From NCBI GenBank assembly GCA_963969595.1, contig OZ018413.1, positions 14,621,711 through 14,685,710 on the forward strand: a stretch of 64,000 nucleotides of DNA. The letters are read 5' to 3'. The stretch is from Neckera pumila (Eukaryota; Streptophyta; Bryopsida; Hypnales; Neckeraceae). The notes under the pieces are model-generated. The model was not told the DNA's origin and did not search any database. It was given only the letters and a program-made list of their open reading frames with translations. The translations under genes were made by a program, and so were the position numbers. Of the stretch, positions 1-11,282 are shown in pieces. The first letter of the stretch is position 1. Every line of letters starts with the position of its first letter.

Positions 1-2623
1 CAGATTCCTCCACTAGAGTCTACTGTGCTTTGTAAAGTTTGTAGACAACCTCCTACTTGTCTCAGTCTATGTAACTCGCGGATTTATTATGTATAGAGAA
101 CTGCAAATATGTCACGTGCAGCAATCCACTTGGGTGTTCATTCACATCCAGTTGCTGATGGCCAGTGTAGAAAGTCTCTCGAAGCAATCACCGGATTGAT
201 TGCTCACGAAGTGGCAAGGACTCCAACTGCTAAAACTTCTGCCATTACCATAGCGGCAAGCAAGGAGTTCCTTGATACATTTCTGATTCACAATGGACCC
301 AGACCAAAGGAGATGTTCCATGGTGATGCATTAGAGAATGTCATGGATAAGTTCCAACTCCTTAGCTCGCCGAATGTGCGGAATATGATATCTTCTTTTA
401 GGAACAACAACAAAGGAGGTGGTGAGATTGATCGGATTCTTGACATGTAGGGACGTGCCAAAATGGAGTATATCCATGATAGTGTATTTCCAGGACAAAG
501 ACAAGAGAAGGTCTATTTGTTCAAGATACTTGTGGATGGACCTGGGAGCGGTGTTGATCTTGTAGGACAGATGCAACCAAATGGCGACCTTGGAAATTGC
601 TTCATCATGTTTGACCATGTGAAGAGGGTGAAATTATGGACAACTATTGCTTGTCACGTCTATGACTCTACTTACTGCAAAGTCATGAACATTGCCGTCT
701 GTGATATGTAGACTGAAGGCGCCGAAGGTCAAATCATTTTTTGGCGTTGTCTGAATAAGGTCATGGCACAAAATGGGATGTCAGATTCAACCTTCAAGGG
801 ATTCATGTGCGATAGTGCTCAAGCCAACTTCAATGCAGTTCGCATTGTATATGGGTCGGGGGATCCATCTCTTCCAATGGTGGATCGTAAAAGGACTTGC
901 TTGTTCCACTGGGCAACAAGCATGCACAAGCATACAGAGAAGCTAATTGCAAAAGAGTTCCAGAACCAGCATATCCGACTGTGCAGGCAATACAAGGATG
1001 CAACATCAATGTCCGAGGTGGACAAGATGTATCTAGAAATTAGAGCGTGGTGGTATTCCTTTGGAGCTGCATCAGAACCGGCAATTCATGAACTCGAGGA
1101 TTGCCTGGCCTTTTAGCACTTTCGATATCGGCAGTGGGGTGGATTCATGGAAACGGTATGATCTTCACTCTCATTCTTTTTTTCATATCTTTTTCTACAT
1201 TTCAAACCAATCCAATAATGACTTCATCATCATCTTTGCAGAAACTGACAACTGAATAACTAGCAGACATCCCAATGTGCAACCTTGCAGAAACAGTGCA
1301 TAATAAATGGATGCAAGCTTCTGGCAAACGTGGGTCTGATTTGTTTGTAGCCACTTGCGATGATTGGGTTCGAGCTTTTATGCAAATGACGAATTATAGG
1401 GCTTATCTTTGCGGAGGCCCTTTTGGGAAGGGCCCCTCTAAAGAAGATTTGAAACTGAAGAGAGCTATGGCATCTGGAGATGGAAAGAAAATTGCAGACA
1501 TTCTAAGTCAGATGCCTGGAGCGGAAGACATCTGCACCCAAATTCTGCATTTGGAGGGAGAAGAGGTATTTGGGTCCGGCAAAAGAAAATTGGATCTTCC
1601 AATTGGTTCTGAAGGTGATTCTCATCGCCCTGACAAGGTGAACTTTTCCCATCCTCGAGTTCAAATTAGATCAACCGTTGCTAGTGTACAAATCGGGGCT
1701 GAAAGTGAGGAATTTAATACAGTCATGCCCCATACCCAATCTGTGGTGGAAACAGATTGTAATACATCGGAGTGGCACATAGCGAGAATTTCACACAAGT
1801 CAAGGAAACAATGTCATGCCATTCAGAAGTACACACAAGCCAAATGCAAGCTACTAATTGTTAGACATGGTAAACCTACTGCTGCTCTTACTTACAAAGG
1901 ACAAAAGCGTGAATATAAGGGCACGGCTGTTCAGACCGAGGATTTCTGGTTTTGTGCAGATCAAATTGCACGATGTGTCATGGGACCTAAACGTTCTCAT
2001 GTTCTTACACGACCCGAGATCCCTAACGTCTGGCCTGTTCTTACTGGTAACAATCTTACTCGTACTGAAATCATAGAGTTGGAAGAAGCTGGATTTCACC
2101 TGCAATCTAGTGTGCCAATGTCACCTCGACGTCTATTCATCTCATCTAGGGTATTTGAGCCTATGCTCTGGACTCATCCTCGACCAGTACATGCTGAAAG
2201 AATTCCTTCCATTCGAAATGGCAAGCAAGTTCGACAGAGTAGTAAGGCGCCCACTGAAAATCATCGCAATCAGTGGGAAAGTGCAAGGAATGTTACTGCA
2301 AGTATTACTGGTGTAAACTTCCCTCCTTATCTGGACTTGGTGCTATTATTACACTTTCTTCTGGGACTGAACCTAACCAGAAGGTTTACAACATTACTCT
2401 CTGCAATTTCCCATCTTGTACTTGTCCCCATTATGGAAGTATGAATGGGATGTCCATTGGAAAGCATGGCATGTACGTTAACTGCAAACATCTTTATTAT
2501 GTCTTTCGTTATTTGTGCAAATTGGATTATAAGATACATCCATTCATCCACGCTCCTACCCTCAGCTTGGACGAAGTTAAACAAGTGCTTATTACGGCCG
2601 GAATCATCAAGACATACAAGTGA
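1..2623 (+). pseudogene. Decayed MULE-type (Mutator-like) transposase with SWIM zinc finger, 5' end outside the window
   Basis: Frame 1 reads as one protein from the left edge to about 1154, broken by in-frame TAG stops at 94, 448, 709 and 1114. It includes the stretch GFMCDSAQANFNAVRIVYG, typical of the transposase core of a large plant MULE family. A likely intron follows (GT near 1155, AG at 1240-1241). Frame 3 then runs from 1242 with a TAA at 1257, and is open from 1260 to 2444 (CNLAETVHNKW and onward). A frameshift near 2130-2330 moves the C-terminus to frame 2, which ends at 2623. That end carries a SWIM zinc finger: CTCPHY, then NCKHLYYVFRY, giving C-x-C...C-x-H. Four of the five stops are TAG, and each is explained by one C-to-T change on one strand (TGG or CAG to TAG). 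The copy cannot encode a full protein. The assignment rests on family resemblance and was not searched. Confidence 0.85.
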
Positions 2624-2639
2624 CCAAGTTAATTGACAG

Positions 2640-4887
2640 ATATTAGTATGATATAAAGTAGATATGTAGTACCAATATATTATCTTCAAAATCTCCAAAT
2701 TTGAGTAGCAAAATATTATATTTATATTCCAATATGTATTCCTTGCTGCAATGAAAGAATATTTTATTATGTACACAGTGTTCCACGTCCTATGATATTT
2801 TCATTGCATTTATCTTCTTCTCATCTTTGAAATTGCCTCTAAATTATAAGTACTCTCACTTAATTAGTCCACCCTTGGACGGCCTCTCTAAATGTAATAT
2901 AAATTCCAAAACATGCAATAACGCCAACTTCCCAAGCTTTTAGATATAAAATCCACGGTCATAGGTCTAGTGGTAATAGGGCATCTTTTCTAAAGATAAT
3001 AAACAAAATCAATCTTTTTACATTTTAACCAAATAAATTTAAAAATTACATCAAGTTTTTTATTTTCAGGCTCTAGGCTCACACAATCCCCGCTCACCGC
3101 TCTCAGGCTCACGCTCACATGCTCATATGCTAGCGTTGTTGTCCACATTCAGTGGAATCTCCAAATAAATAAAGGCTAAAAAACAATCAATATTCTCTTG
3201 GAGTTGTTGCAAGTCATCTCCCAAAGGTCATTGTTGCTTTATTCTCCAAGGTCTCTCATTGCCCTTCGTCAATTGTGAAGGTGTTGGCCAACCAAGATCT
3301 TGATAGTGCTTCGGAAGGTGGATGTGGCCAAGGATGTAGTAACATTTGTATAGCCTTAGTAGCGTCAAAAAATTCCTCCTTAGCATAACCTAGAATTTAC
3401 TACCTATCTTCTTCAAAATTTAAAGCACCAAATATTGTTTGGCAAACACAAATCATGAGCTTTGTTTCTATGACTTGTTGATTCATCGTTCTTGCTCTCC
3501 ATTCCAACCTATCGGGTAGTTGCAAGAAACACCTATCGATTTTGGCTCAAAACGGCCTTAGTACTGGGGGTATTGTGACTTTTGGAATAATTTTTTTTTA
3601 AATAAAACAAAATATGGATAACTTGTAAAGCACTCAAAATAGTATGTATGTGAAAACTCAGACCTAAAAAAATTTATCTCTTAAAGTTATGCACATTCTA
3701 AGAGTGATGGAAAATGCAAGAAAATACATAGTATGGGATTTTATTTTTAGAAAATAGTCAAAAGAAAAAAAAATTAAAGAAAAAAATTTGTTTTTCCTAA
3801 CTTAGAGGTGTTTCTCTCAACCATTTTTACTTTTGGGAAAAAAAAATTGTATTCTCTGCACATGCGCAAAGGTAGTACACTTTGAGCATATGTGGAAGGT
3901 GGACATTTTATTATTTTAAAAATTTCTTTGAAGGCTTTTGTAATTTTAGTAGAACTCCTTGCATACCAATTTTCACCTTCAAATTTGCATTTTTGAGTTG
4001 AAAATAGTACTAAAAACCTCCAAAATGGCCAAAGTAGACCTCCAATTGGGGGCAGTTTAAAAATAGTAACCTAATTTTAAAAAACTGGAAAAAACTACAA
4101 AATGTCTGAAACTACCATATGTACCTTCATTTCAAATTTCATGAGAAAAGGACATACAACGCAAAAGTTATGAGTGAAAATGTAAGTGTCCAAGGCCAAG
4201 GGGACACCCAAAAGGACAAGTGTTTCTTGCAACGACCCTATCAAGGCACCATGATCTATACATTTTTTTAGAATAATATTCTTGTAGTCAAAGCCCACCA
4301 CATGTTATTTATATTAGTCCAATGAATTATGGAATCATAGAAATCACAAGGATGAATGCAAAATTTGAGGTCACAATTTAGATGATGAGCAACATTCCAA
4401 AATATTGTGTGAAGCTCATTTTTTGGACGGTTTACAAGTCTGATCATTTTTGGTTCCTTCTGCAAGAATAGGGTACCATTTCTAATCCGAGAACACTCAA
4501 AAATAGCCCGTCCAACTTTGGCATGCAAGAGTAGTGATGCTCTAAGAGCATTTGCACTAAGACTCGTGCAAAAGGACATACTAGGTTTCCAATGGCGAGC
4601 TTATTGTGTACATTTTACTGTGTGGCAATTGTTGTCTTCCATAAGTGAACACAAGAAGGGACCTTGAAAGGCAATTCTTCCCGCTTCTATGGTGAGCTGG
4701 TCTTGCAACTCTAATCTTTAGGGCGACATAGCCCGTTGACTTGGGTACCTTAGTTTCCATCGACTCTTGCTCAATTAGAAAACCTACCATCTAAATAAGT
4801 GTCCAAAAGCAACTTGTTTTTATACCACAAAGACCAAAACTCAAGGGCGCTAGAAGAATGAGTGGACCCTTGAACTTGGTGTGCTTC
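2640..4887. other. AT-rich intergenic stretch, no gene recognised
   Basis: I see no convincing coding sequence on either strand. The stretch holds A/T homopolymer runs. At 2958-2990 a segment resembles a tRNA A box (GGTCTAGTGGTAATAGGG) but no B box follows, so no tRNA is called. The short open frames on the minus strand (4095-4790) have no recognisable domain. Confidence 0.5.
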
Positions 4888-4890
4888 TTA

Positions 4891-5150
4891 GAGCAATCCC
4901 ACAGCAACTCGGTGAAGCAACACTGTAAAGGTTCTGCACCATTGATCTTCTAGAAGATTAGAACATCAATGGTGCAGAACCTTTTACTAGTAGAAACAGG
5001 CCATCAGTAACTTGTCCACAATGACTGTAACAGTCATTGTTGCAGTCATTTAGGACAACAACGATTGCAAAATGACTGCTGCACTCCTTGTAGACAAGTC
5101 ATTTACTAGTGTTTACAGTATTGCTTCACCGTGTTACTGAGGGACTGCTC
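4891..5150. mobile_element. Tourist-like (PIF/Harbinger) MITE
   Basis: The element is 260 bp with imperfect terminal inverted repeats of about 40 bp. The left end is GAGCAATCCCACAGCAAC and the right end inverted is GAGCAGTCCCTCAGTAAC. It is bounded by a direct TTA on each side (4888-4890 and 5151-5153), the 3-bp target duplication typical of PIF/Harbinger elements. There is no coding capacity. The interior holds a perfect 20-bp stem (4927-4946 with 4965-4984) around an 18-nt loop. Confidence 0.8.
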
Positions 5151-5153
5151 TTA

Positions 5154-6027
5154 TGTAGAGCCCTCTCAAAATTTTGGACTTGGCATGCATATGGTGGAGA
5201 TCTTTCAGTGTCCCATGCACATTTGTTATTGAGGGACTTATGACATGTCCTAGCCTGGTGGATGCTCTAATGTAGAAACACCCATTCTCGTCCTTGCCCC
5301 CATTCTTGGATCCTAGATTGTCCCCAAATCTGTCCATAAGCATCCATTAAAGCATCCTACAAATGTTTAATTCTAATTCGCTGACGCATTTGAAAGACAC
5401 TTATTTATTTCTCATTTGATGACATTTGATTTTTGCAGACTTTGGTTCAGGGTACACCTATGGGACAGTTTCAATGGTCTAGGGAGCCAACACTTTAAAA
5501 AATCACAGAAATTACATACTACAACCAATTTTTTATTTATTTATTTTAAATATTCATGATTTTCACTCGCCAATACTACAAAAATACAATTTCAAGGAAA
5601 AGTTATCTCCAACTATGCTGAATTCCTTATTTTGACGGTTTAGGGTGCCTCCACTGTAATGCCAGCCCTCTCCTCTGCTGGGCCGAGTGCATGTGAAGAG
5701 GGGTGGCAATGCTCTAACTTACTAACAAGAAACCATTAAAAAATGGCTGATTTGCTCAAGCTGCCTGAGCCGCCATTTGAGTTCCACCCCTCTGACAAGA
5801 GTGCGTCTATTTCTTAAATTTGTTTCGTAAATTGGTTCGACCTTTGCATCTGCTGCAGTTCTAATTCTATGATAAAATTCTGAGGTGCCACATTACATTT
5901 GAAACTTATTATTACAAGCACACAATGGCTGTCAATCCCTCTGGCTGGCATCAAATGAAAGCTCAGGCTAACGCTTCACAAAATAGAAGCAAGCCAGGCC
6001 AGAACTGACTGAACCTGAGAATTGAAC
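5154..6027. other. Intergenic stretch with end-fragments of Tourist-like elements
   Basis: No gene is recognised. Segments ending in GGTGGATGCTCTAA (about 5240-5272) and GGGTGGCAATGCTCTAA (about 5700-5717) resemble right ends of GAGCATTGCC-type MITEs, like the complete one at 29663. Their left ends were not found. Confidence 0.4.
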
Positions 6028-6108
6028 TTAACCCCTAAAGGATCAAGTGTCCGTTCAACGTACGCAAATTTGACTACACGGTCATAGGCTCCGTCCTTTA
6101 GGGGTTAA
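6028..6108. mobile_element. 81-bp minimal TTAA element (piggyBac-like MITE)
   Basis: It starts TTAACCCCTAAAGGA and ends TCCTTTAGGGGTTAA, a 15-bp perfect inverted repeat that includes the TTAA at both ends. Only about 51 bp lie between. The subterminal segment GTGTCCGTTCAACGTACGC recurs, slightly changed, in the decayed copy starting at 54917. It is too short to code for anything and is the smallest member of the family in this window. Confidence 0.8.
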
Positions 6109-6246
6109 ATAGACTATCAGTCCATACAAAAAATTCCATTTCCACCATCAAGGTTATTGTTATTCCAGAGCGAGTAGTTGCTCATTTCAATTAAGATTCT
6201 CATGAAATGAGATTGTATTCTTGTATGAATTTCATCTTGCTCTCAC

Positions 6247-7178
6247 TTAACCCCTAAAGTTTCATGACTATGTAATCACCAAAAACGCTCCAAAACTGCC
6301 ATTTCTAATACAGCTACAAAATTTTTGGAAAAAAACAATTTTTGACACATGTAACCATAGGATCTTGTAGTATGATATTTTGAAAACATGTGGTAAAATT
6401 TTTAGAAAACTCCACCGTGTGGATCATAAGATATAAGCATTCAAAGTCTTGAAAACCATTTTTTCAATCCTGCAAAAAATTGGGCAGCTGCACTTTGCAA
6501 GCTCACTTTTCAATGAAAAAATGCTGATAAAGGTGGTGCTTCTTTGAATTCAGTTTCCTAAACAAGTTGTCTATATGCATGAAAAATTTCACATCATTTG
6601 GTATTGTACAACATATAGGAAAAAAATAGTAAGTAGAAAGAAGTAGAAAATGACTCAAAATACTAAATTGTTAAAAATTTAATCATGGAATTTAAAAATG
6701 TCAATCCCAACGGTTGTAATGTTGTAATAATCAATCTACATCCTAGGATTTTATTTTTTTCCCAAAATATTGAAAATTGAGTTAAATAAACAACTTTAAA
6801 GTTTTTTTTAGAGTAGAGAATCCATAACTGCCCGCAAACCAAAAACCCTCATAACTTTTGACTCATTGATTGAAATGGAGTGATTCAAAGCTTTTTTAAG
6901 TATATATAAATGTAGAGAACCAATTTCAAAAAAAAATTCCGGAAAAAATGATTTTTTCTGATCTGCCCAAACTGCCCGATTACGAAAAAAAGTAACATAT
7001 CAGGCCACAACTTTTGACTTGTATTTTGAAATGTCATGAAACCTGGTACACATGAAGATATTCCTCGCCCCCACCTTCTATTAAAATTTCAGCCTCAAAT
7101 ATGGATATCTCTAGTCACACGTACCTGCCCAAAATTTCTATACAGCCAAAAAACGCATGTTGGTCCTTTAGGGGTTAA
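6247..7178. mobile_element. TTAA element (piggyBac-like MITE), 932 bp
   Basis: The left end is TTAACCCCTAAAG and the right end is GGTCCTTTAGGGGTTAA, with TTAA at both borders (6247-6250, 7175-7178). The AT-rich interior has no long open frame. It is the same subfamily as 7511-8462 but in inverted orientation: the segment reading GGCAG next to TTTTGGG and the TGAAATGGAGTGATTCAAAG region appear inverted there. Confidence 0.85.
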
Positions 7179-7510
7179 CTCAAATCTTGCAATTGCCACA
7201 AGTCACCGACATTTCATTGTGCATTGCAAAAAAAGGAGGCCCATGTGAATTCATTGGGTTGTTATTGTATCATCTGAAATCTATTAAATGAAAAGGATAA
7301 TTAATACCATTTGTTAAAAACAAAATAAAAAAGATAATTAATAAGAGCGCTTCAGGAAGTTATCACAATGAATGTGGGATACTTCCATCAGACAACTAAC
7401 ATAACATTGTTTACCAATAAAGCAAGGGCCCTTTTGCATCCTTGAAAAAGGAACTCCTTCAATGAATAAAATTGTTATATAGGACTCCTCAGCCAACCCC
7501 AATCCTTGAA

Positions 7511-8462
7511 TTAACCCCTAAAGGACCAAACTGTGTTTTTTGGCAACATAGCGATTTTGGGCAGCTCACTACGAATGGAGTTTTTATTTTATTTTTTTTT
7601 AAATTTAACAAAACATTTTCTTGAGGGACATCTTTAAGGCCCAACAATTTTCATAACTTTTGACTTTACGGTTAAAAATTTATTGCATGATATGTGATTT
7701 TCAACATTTGGCAAGCATCTTGGGTAGCCCAAAAAACTTTTTTTTAAATCACTTTTTAAAAAATACAAATTTGAAATTGGTTCTTTAGATTTACATATAT
7801 ACGAGAAGCTTTGAATCATTCCATTTTGATTAGTGAGTCAAAAGTTATGAGGATTCTTAGTTTAGAGTAGTTTATAGGAAGTTATGAAATATCTACTCTA
7901 AAATAAACTTTGAAGTCCTTTATTTAACTCAATTTTTATTATTTTTAGAAAAAAATTAAGCCATTAGGTGTATATTGTTTATTACAACATTACAACCATT
8001 GGGATTGTCATTTTTAAATTCCTTAACTAAATGGTTAACAATTTAATATTTTGAATTATTTTCTACTTTTTTCTACTTACTATTTTTTTCCTATATGTTT
8101 TACAATTCCAAATGATCTGAAATTTTTCAAGCATGTAGCCAACTTGACTTGAAGAATGAATCCAAAGAGTAACCATCATTTTGGACAATACTTCATATAA
8201 ATGTGACCTTGTGAAGTGCTGCTGCCCGAATTTTCACTAGGACAAAAAAAGGATTTTTGTCAATTCAAACGCTATTATTTTGCAATCCACAAAGTGGAAA
8301 TTTTTGGAAATTTTTTCACAACATCTTAAACTACTGTACTACAAGATCCTATGATTATATGTGTCCAAAAATGTTTCTTTTCTAAAATTTGGTATTTGTA
8401 TTAGAACTAGCAGTTTCGGAGCATTTTTGGTGAAAACATAGTCAAAAACCTTTAGGGGTTAA
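7511..8462. mobile_element. TTAA element (piggyBac-like MITE), 952 bp, inverted relative to 6247-7178
   Basis: The left end is TTAACCCCTAAAGGACCAA and the right end is AACCTTTAGGGGTTAA, bounded by TTAA. The left 55 bp match the inverted right end of the preceding element (TTTTTTGGC, then TTTTGGGCAG), so the two lie head to head about 330 bp apart. No transposase is present. Confidence 0.85.
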
Positions 8463-11282
8463 CGAAAACGTTTTTTCCAAGGATCTAGCAAAAGCATACT
8501 ACCTTCTCAACATGGAGAAGAACCATTGCCTGGTTATACAATGTTATGTATGGTATCTATACTGATTGTAGACCCTTGATAGTTTTTCACACACATTTCA
8601 TTCAACGCATTTTTTAGTAGAAGAACACACATTATAGGTGGTCAAAGCAAAAACATATAGCTTCCCATTGTTGTTCCTGGGGGGGGATTATTCTTGTCCT
8701 TTTGGATTCTAGTGTGGTTCTTTGGACTTCTTGTAGAACTACAATGGTAATCCAAAAGCGTCCCTTCAAATGGTGAAATAATGAAGTAACCTTTGTCCTT
8801 GTGTCTAAACTACATGGGAGTGTTTTTGGAAGTCATATAATGGTGACTATTCAACCCAATTCCATTCCTTTCAACAACAATTCAACTCCCTATACAATTT
8901 TAACTACATTAAAATGCCAAGAGGGTGCAATTGGACCCCAACAATAGGGTCCAAATTAGATAGGGGTCATTTTTGGTATACAAAACCTTAGGACATCACA
9001 ACCCACCTTGAAAAACCAACCTAAAAAGAGAATGATAAAAAAGCCGAGTGATTTGCTGAGTAATCAACCACCAGTCAATTGAGGGTTTTTTTTTGCAGGT
9101 CATCTAATAGACTTGCAAACCAGCCTTATTTTCAAGTCGGGGGGGGCTACTTGCCTTGCAAACTAGATGACTTCTTAATCCCTAAATGCCCAAAGCATCC
9201 AAATGTGGTGTCGAAGAAACTTTGAAGTTAAATAAAACCTTATCAAATTGCTATTTTTAGTAGTTTATATTTTTGAAAGATTCTTTTTGAAGTCTAGTTT
9301 TAGCATCAAAAATCCAATTTTGAAAATGAATGATTATGATTTTTCTATTCAAGATTTTGTGAAAAGGTACCCATTGCAATCTTGACTTTTTGTAGTGTTG
9401 AGGGCTCTTGGAGATGAGCCTCAAATACACTAGATCTTGGAGAAAAAATCACACTAGAAATGCATTTAAAAAAATTGTAGAGTAGATTTTGAGAAGTCAT
9501 AAATTGATTGGGGTTATATTTGTTAGGCCCTTCAACCTCATATTTTTTTGGTCTTGAGTTTTTAGATTTGACATGCAAACTGAAAGCTGAAAGATTTTCA
9601 TAGTTTTAACACCTTGATGATCATACATTATAATCTTTCAATCCTTAAATGATATTGTTGTGTTTTCTTTTCCTATGTGATCATGTAACATGTCTTGTTT
9701 GAATTTGTATGGTTACAATTAAAAACAAATTGATTCAACTTATCAAAAGTTTGGCTTCTAGTTCAATTTAGAGTATGTTTATTAAACATCCTTGTTGACA
9801 TAAAAATTTGGGTTGTTTTATTTAATGTTCACAAAAATTTGTTCCAAAAGATAGTGAAAACATCCCCCAAAATATGGATTTCTTATAGTGCAAGTGTTAC
9901 AATTCTTTGACTTACGTTCTATAAGATTCGAAGAAGACTGAAAAAATAGTAAGGTAGAGCCATCCATTCCCAACCTATAGGTGCACATATTTCTGACCAA
10001 GATTAGAATTCTTTTTTTCCCTTTTCAAGGTTGGAACTAATAAATACATGATACATGTCCCAAGTTGTGAAAAAGAAAGTAGGAATTAATGATTAGGAAA
10101 AAAGTTATTGAATGATCAGAATTGGAAGAGTCTAGACATTGGCCATGGGCCTAAAGCACTTTTTTGCCTCCCAAAATTCATAGTAATTTCAATTCAAGCG
10201 ATAAAATTACCAAATTTTTTGCAATCCTTGTCATTTCTATTGATGTACCTCTGAAAAATATTTGTTTTGCCTTCACTATTCCAAATCATGTTGGAATTCT
10301 TTATTTGGTCTGTTACAGGTGGCTCTACCTTAGCTCATAGCTATCTCCATAGGCTAGCTACGTACCGGCTTTATAACAGACAACATGTTTAATTTGTTCT
10401 GCACCTTGAAGAGCATTGAGGAGTAGTGTTCTCAAAATAATTTTAGGGTAATTCACCCGTTGGCTATCACCGTGAGACTAGGGAGGGTACTCGCGACCTT
10501 GTATTTCCATGGTAAGAGGAACTTGCTAAATTTTGAAATTTCAAATTCAAGTTTTGGATACTTTTTTTTTTCTTGATAAAAGTAGATTTGCGATATGGGA
10601 GGATTTGTGGTAGAGCCCACATGGCTACTCGTAGTCTTTTTTAGTGGCTTTAATTGCTCACTTCAGGAAAGAATATGTGAACATTTGCGACAAAATGGCA
10701 ATGGAACTTTGGAATTGCAAAGATTGCTCATTTGGTTTGAATGTGAAAGAACTGAAACCACAAACATGAAGAGAATACAATTGCACACATTCAAAACTAA
10801 AAGCTTGAAGCCAAACATTCAAAACTAAAGACACTAAGACAAAGATTGCAAACTGGAAATTAGAAATTATAACTAAAAGCTTGGAAATACAGAAGCTGCA
10901 CTAACTAGGGAATTGAGCCCTACTTGCAAAAAGCAAGACTGCCCGTTTGCAGTATTAGTGGAACTTGCATACAAGACAAACAAACAACAATACAACTACA
11001 AGTTAGAGTAAACGAGAACAACAAGTCCTGGACATGTGCCAAATACCTCCAGTGACACCTTCCAACTTCCAAACTTTGGTGATTCCCTGAGCCCCTGAAT
11101 CCCTGATAGACTTCGGTGATGCTCTCTCACACTCCAGCTTACGAATGGGTGCAACACAAAGCACAACCCACCAAAGACATTGATTGTCAAGGAACTCTTC
11201 CAATTTGAGATGAGAATCCAGCAAAATCTCATGAAAACTAAGGTACATGGAAAAAAGAGGATATTGGTCAGCTCATTAGACC
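8463..11282. other. AT-rich intergenic stretch, no gene recognised
   Basis: Only short, compositionally odd open frames occur on both strands and none looks like a conserved protein. Runs of eight or so G (near 8681 and 9139) and T/A homopolymers are present. The stretch from about 10840 to 11280 may belong to the 3' part of the adjoining hAT element, but I could not identify its terminal inverted repeat. Confidence 0.45.

Noticed and set aside
9..108. MULE start codon at 109
   Set aside because: Family-like sequence (LCKVCRQPPTCLSLCNSRIY) continues upstream in the same frame to the window edge, so 109 is not the true start.
331..618. Minus-strand 95-codon open frame
   Set aside because: Antisense to the MULE transposase, which has clear family motifs on the + strand.
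448..1116. Stop-codon reassignment to explain repeated in-frame TAG
   Set aside because: The intact genes here contain no internal TAG (the YjbQ gene ends with TAG), frameshifts and a TAA are also present, and simple decay explains it.
2958..2990. tRNA-like A box (GGTCTAGTGGTAATAGGG)
   Set aside because: No B box or cloverleaf follows within the next 80 bp; at most a relic of a tRNA-derived SINE.
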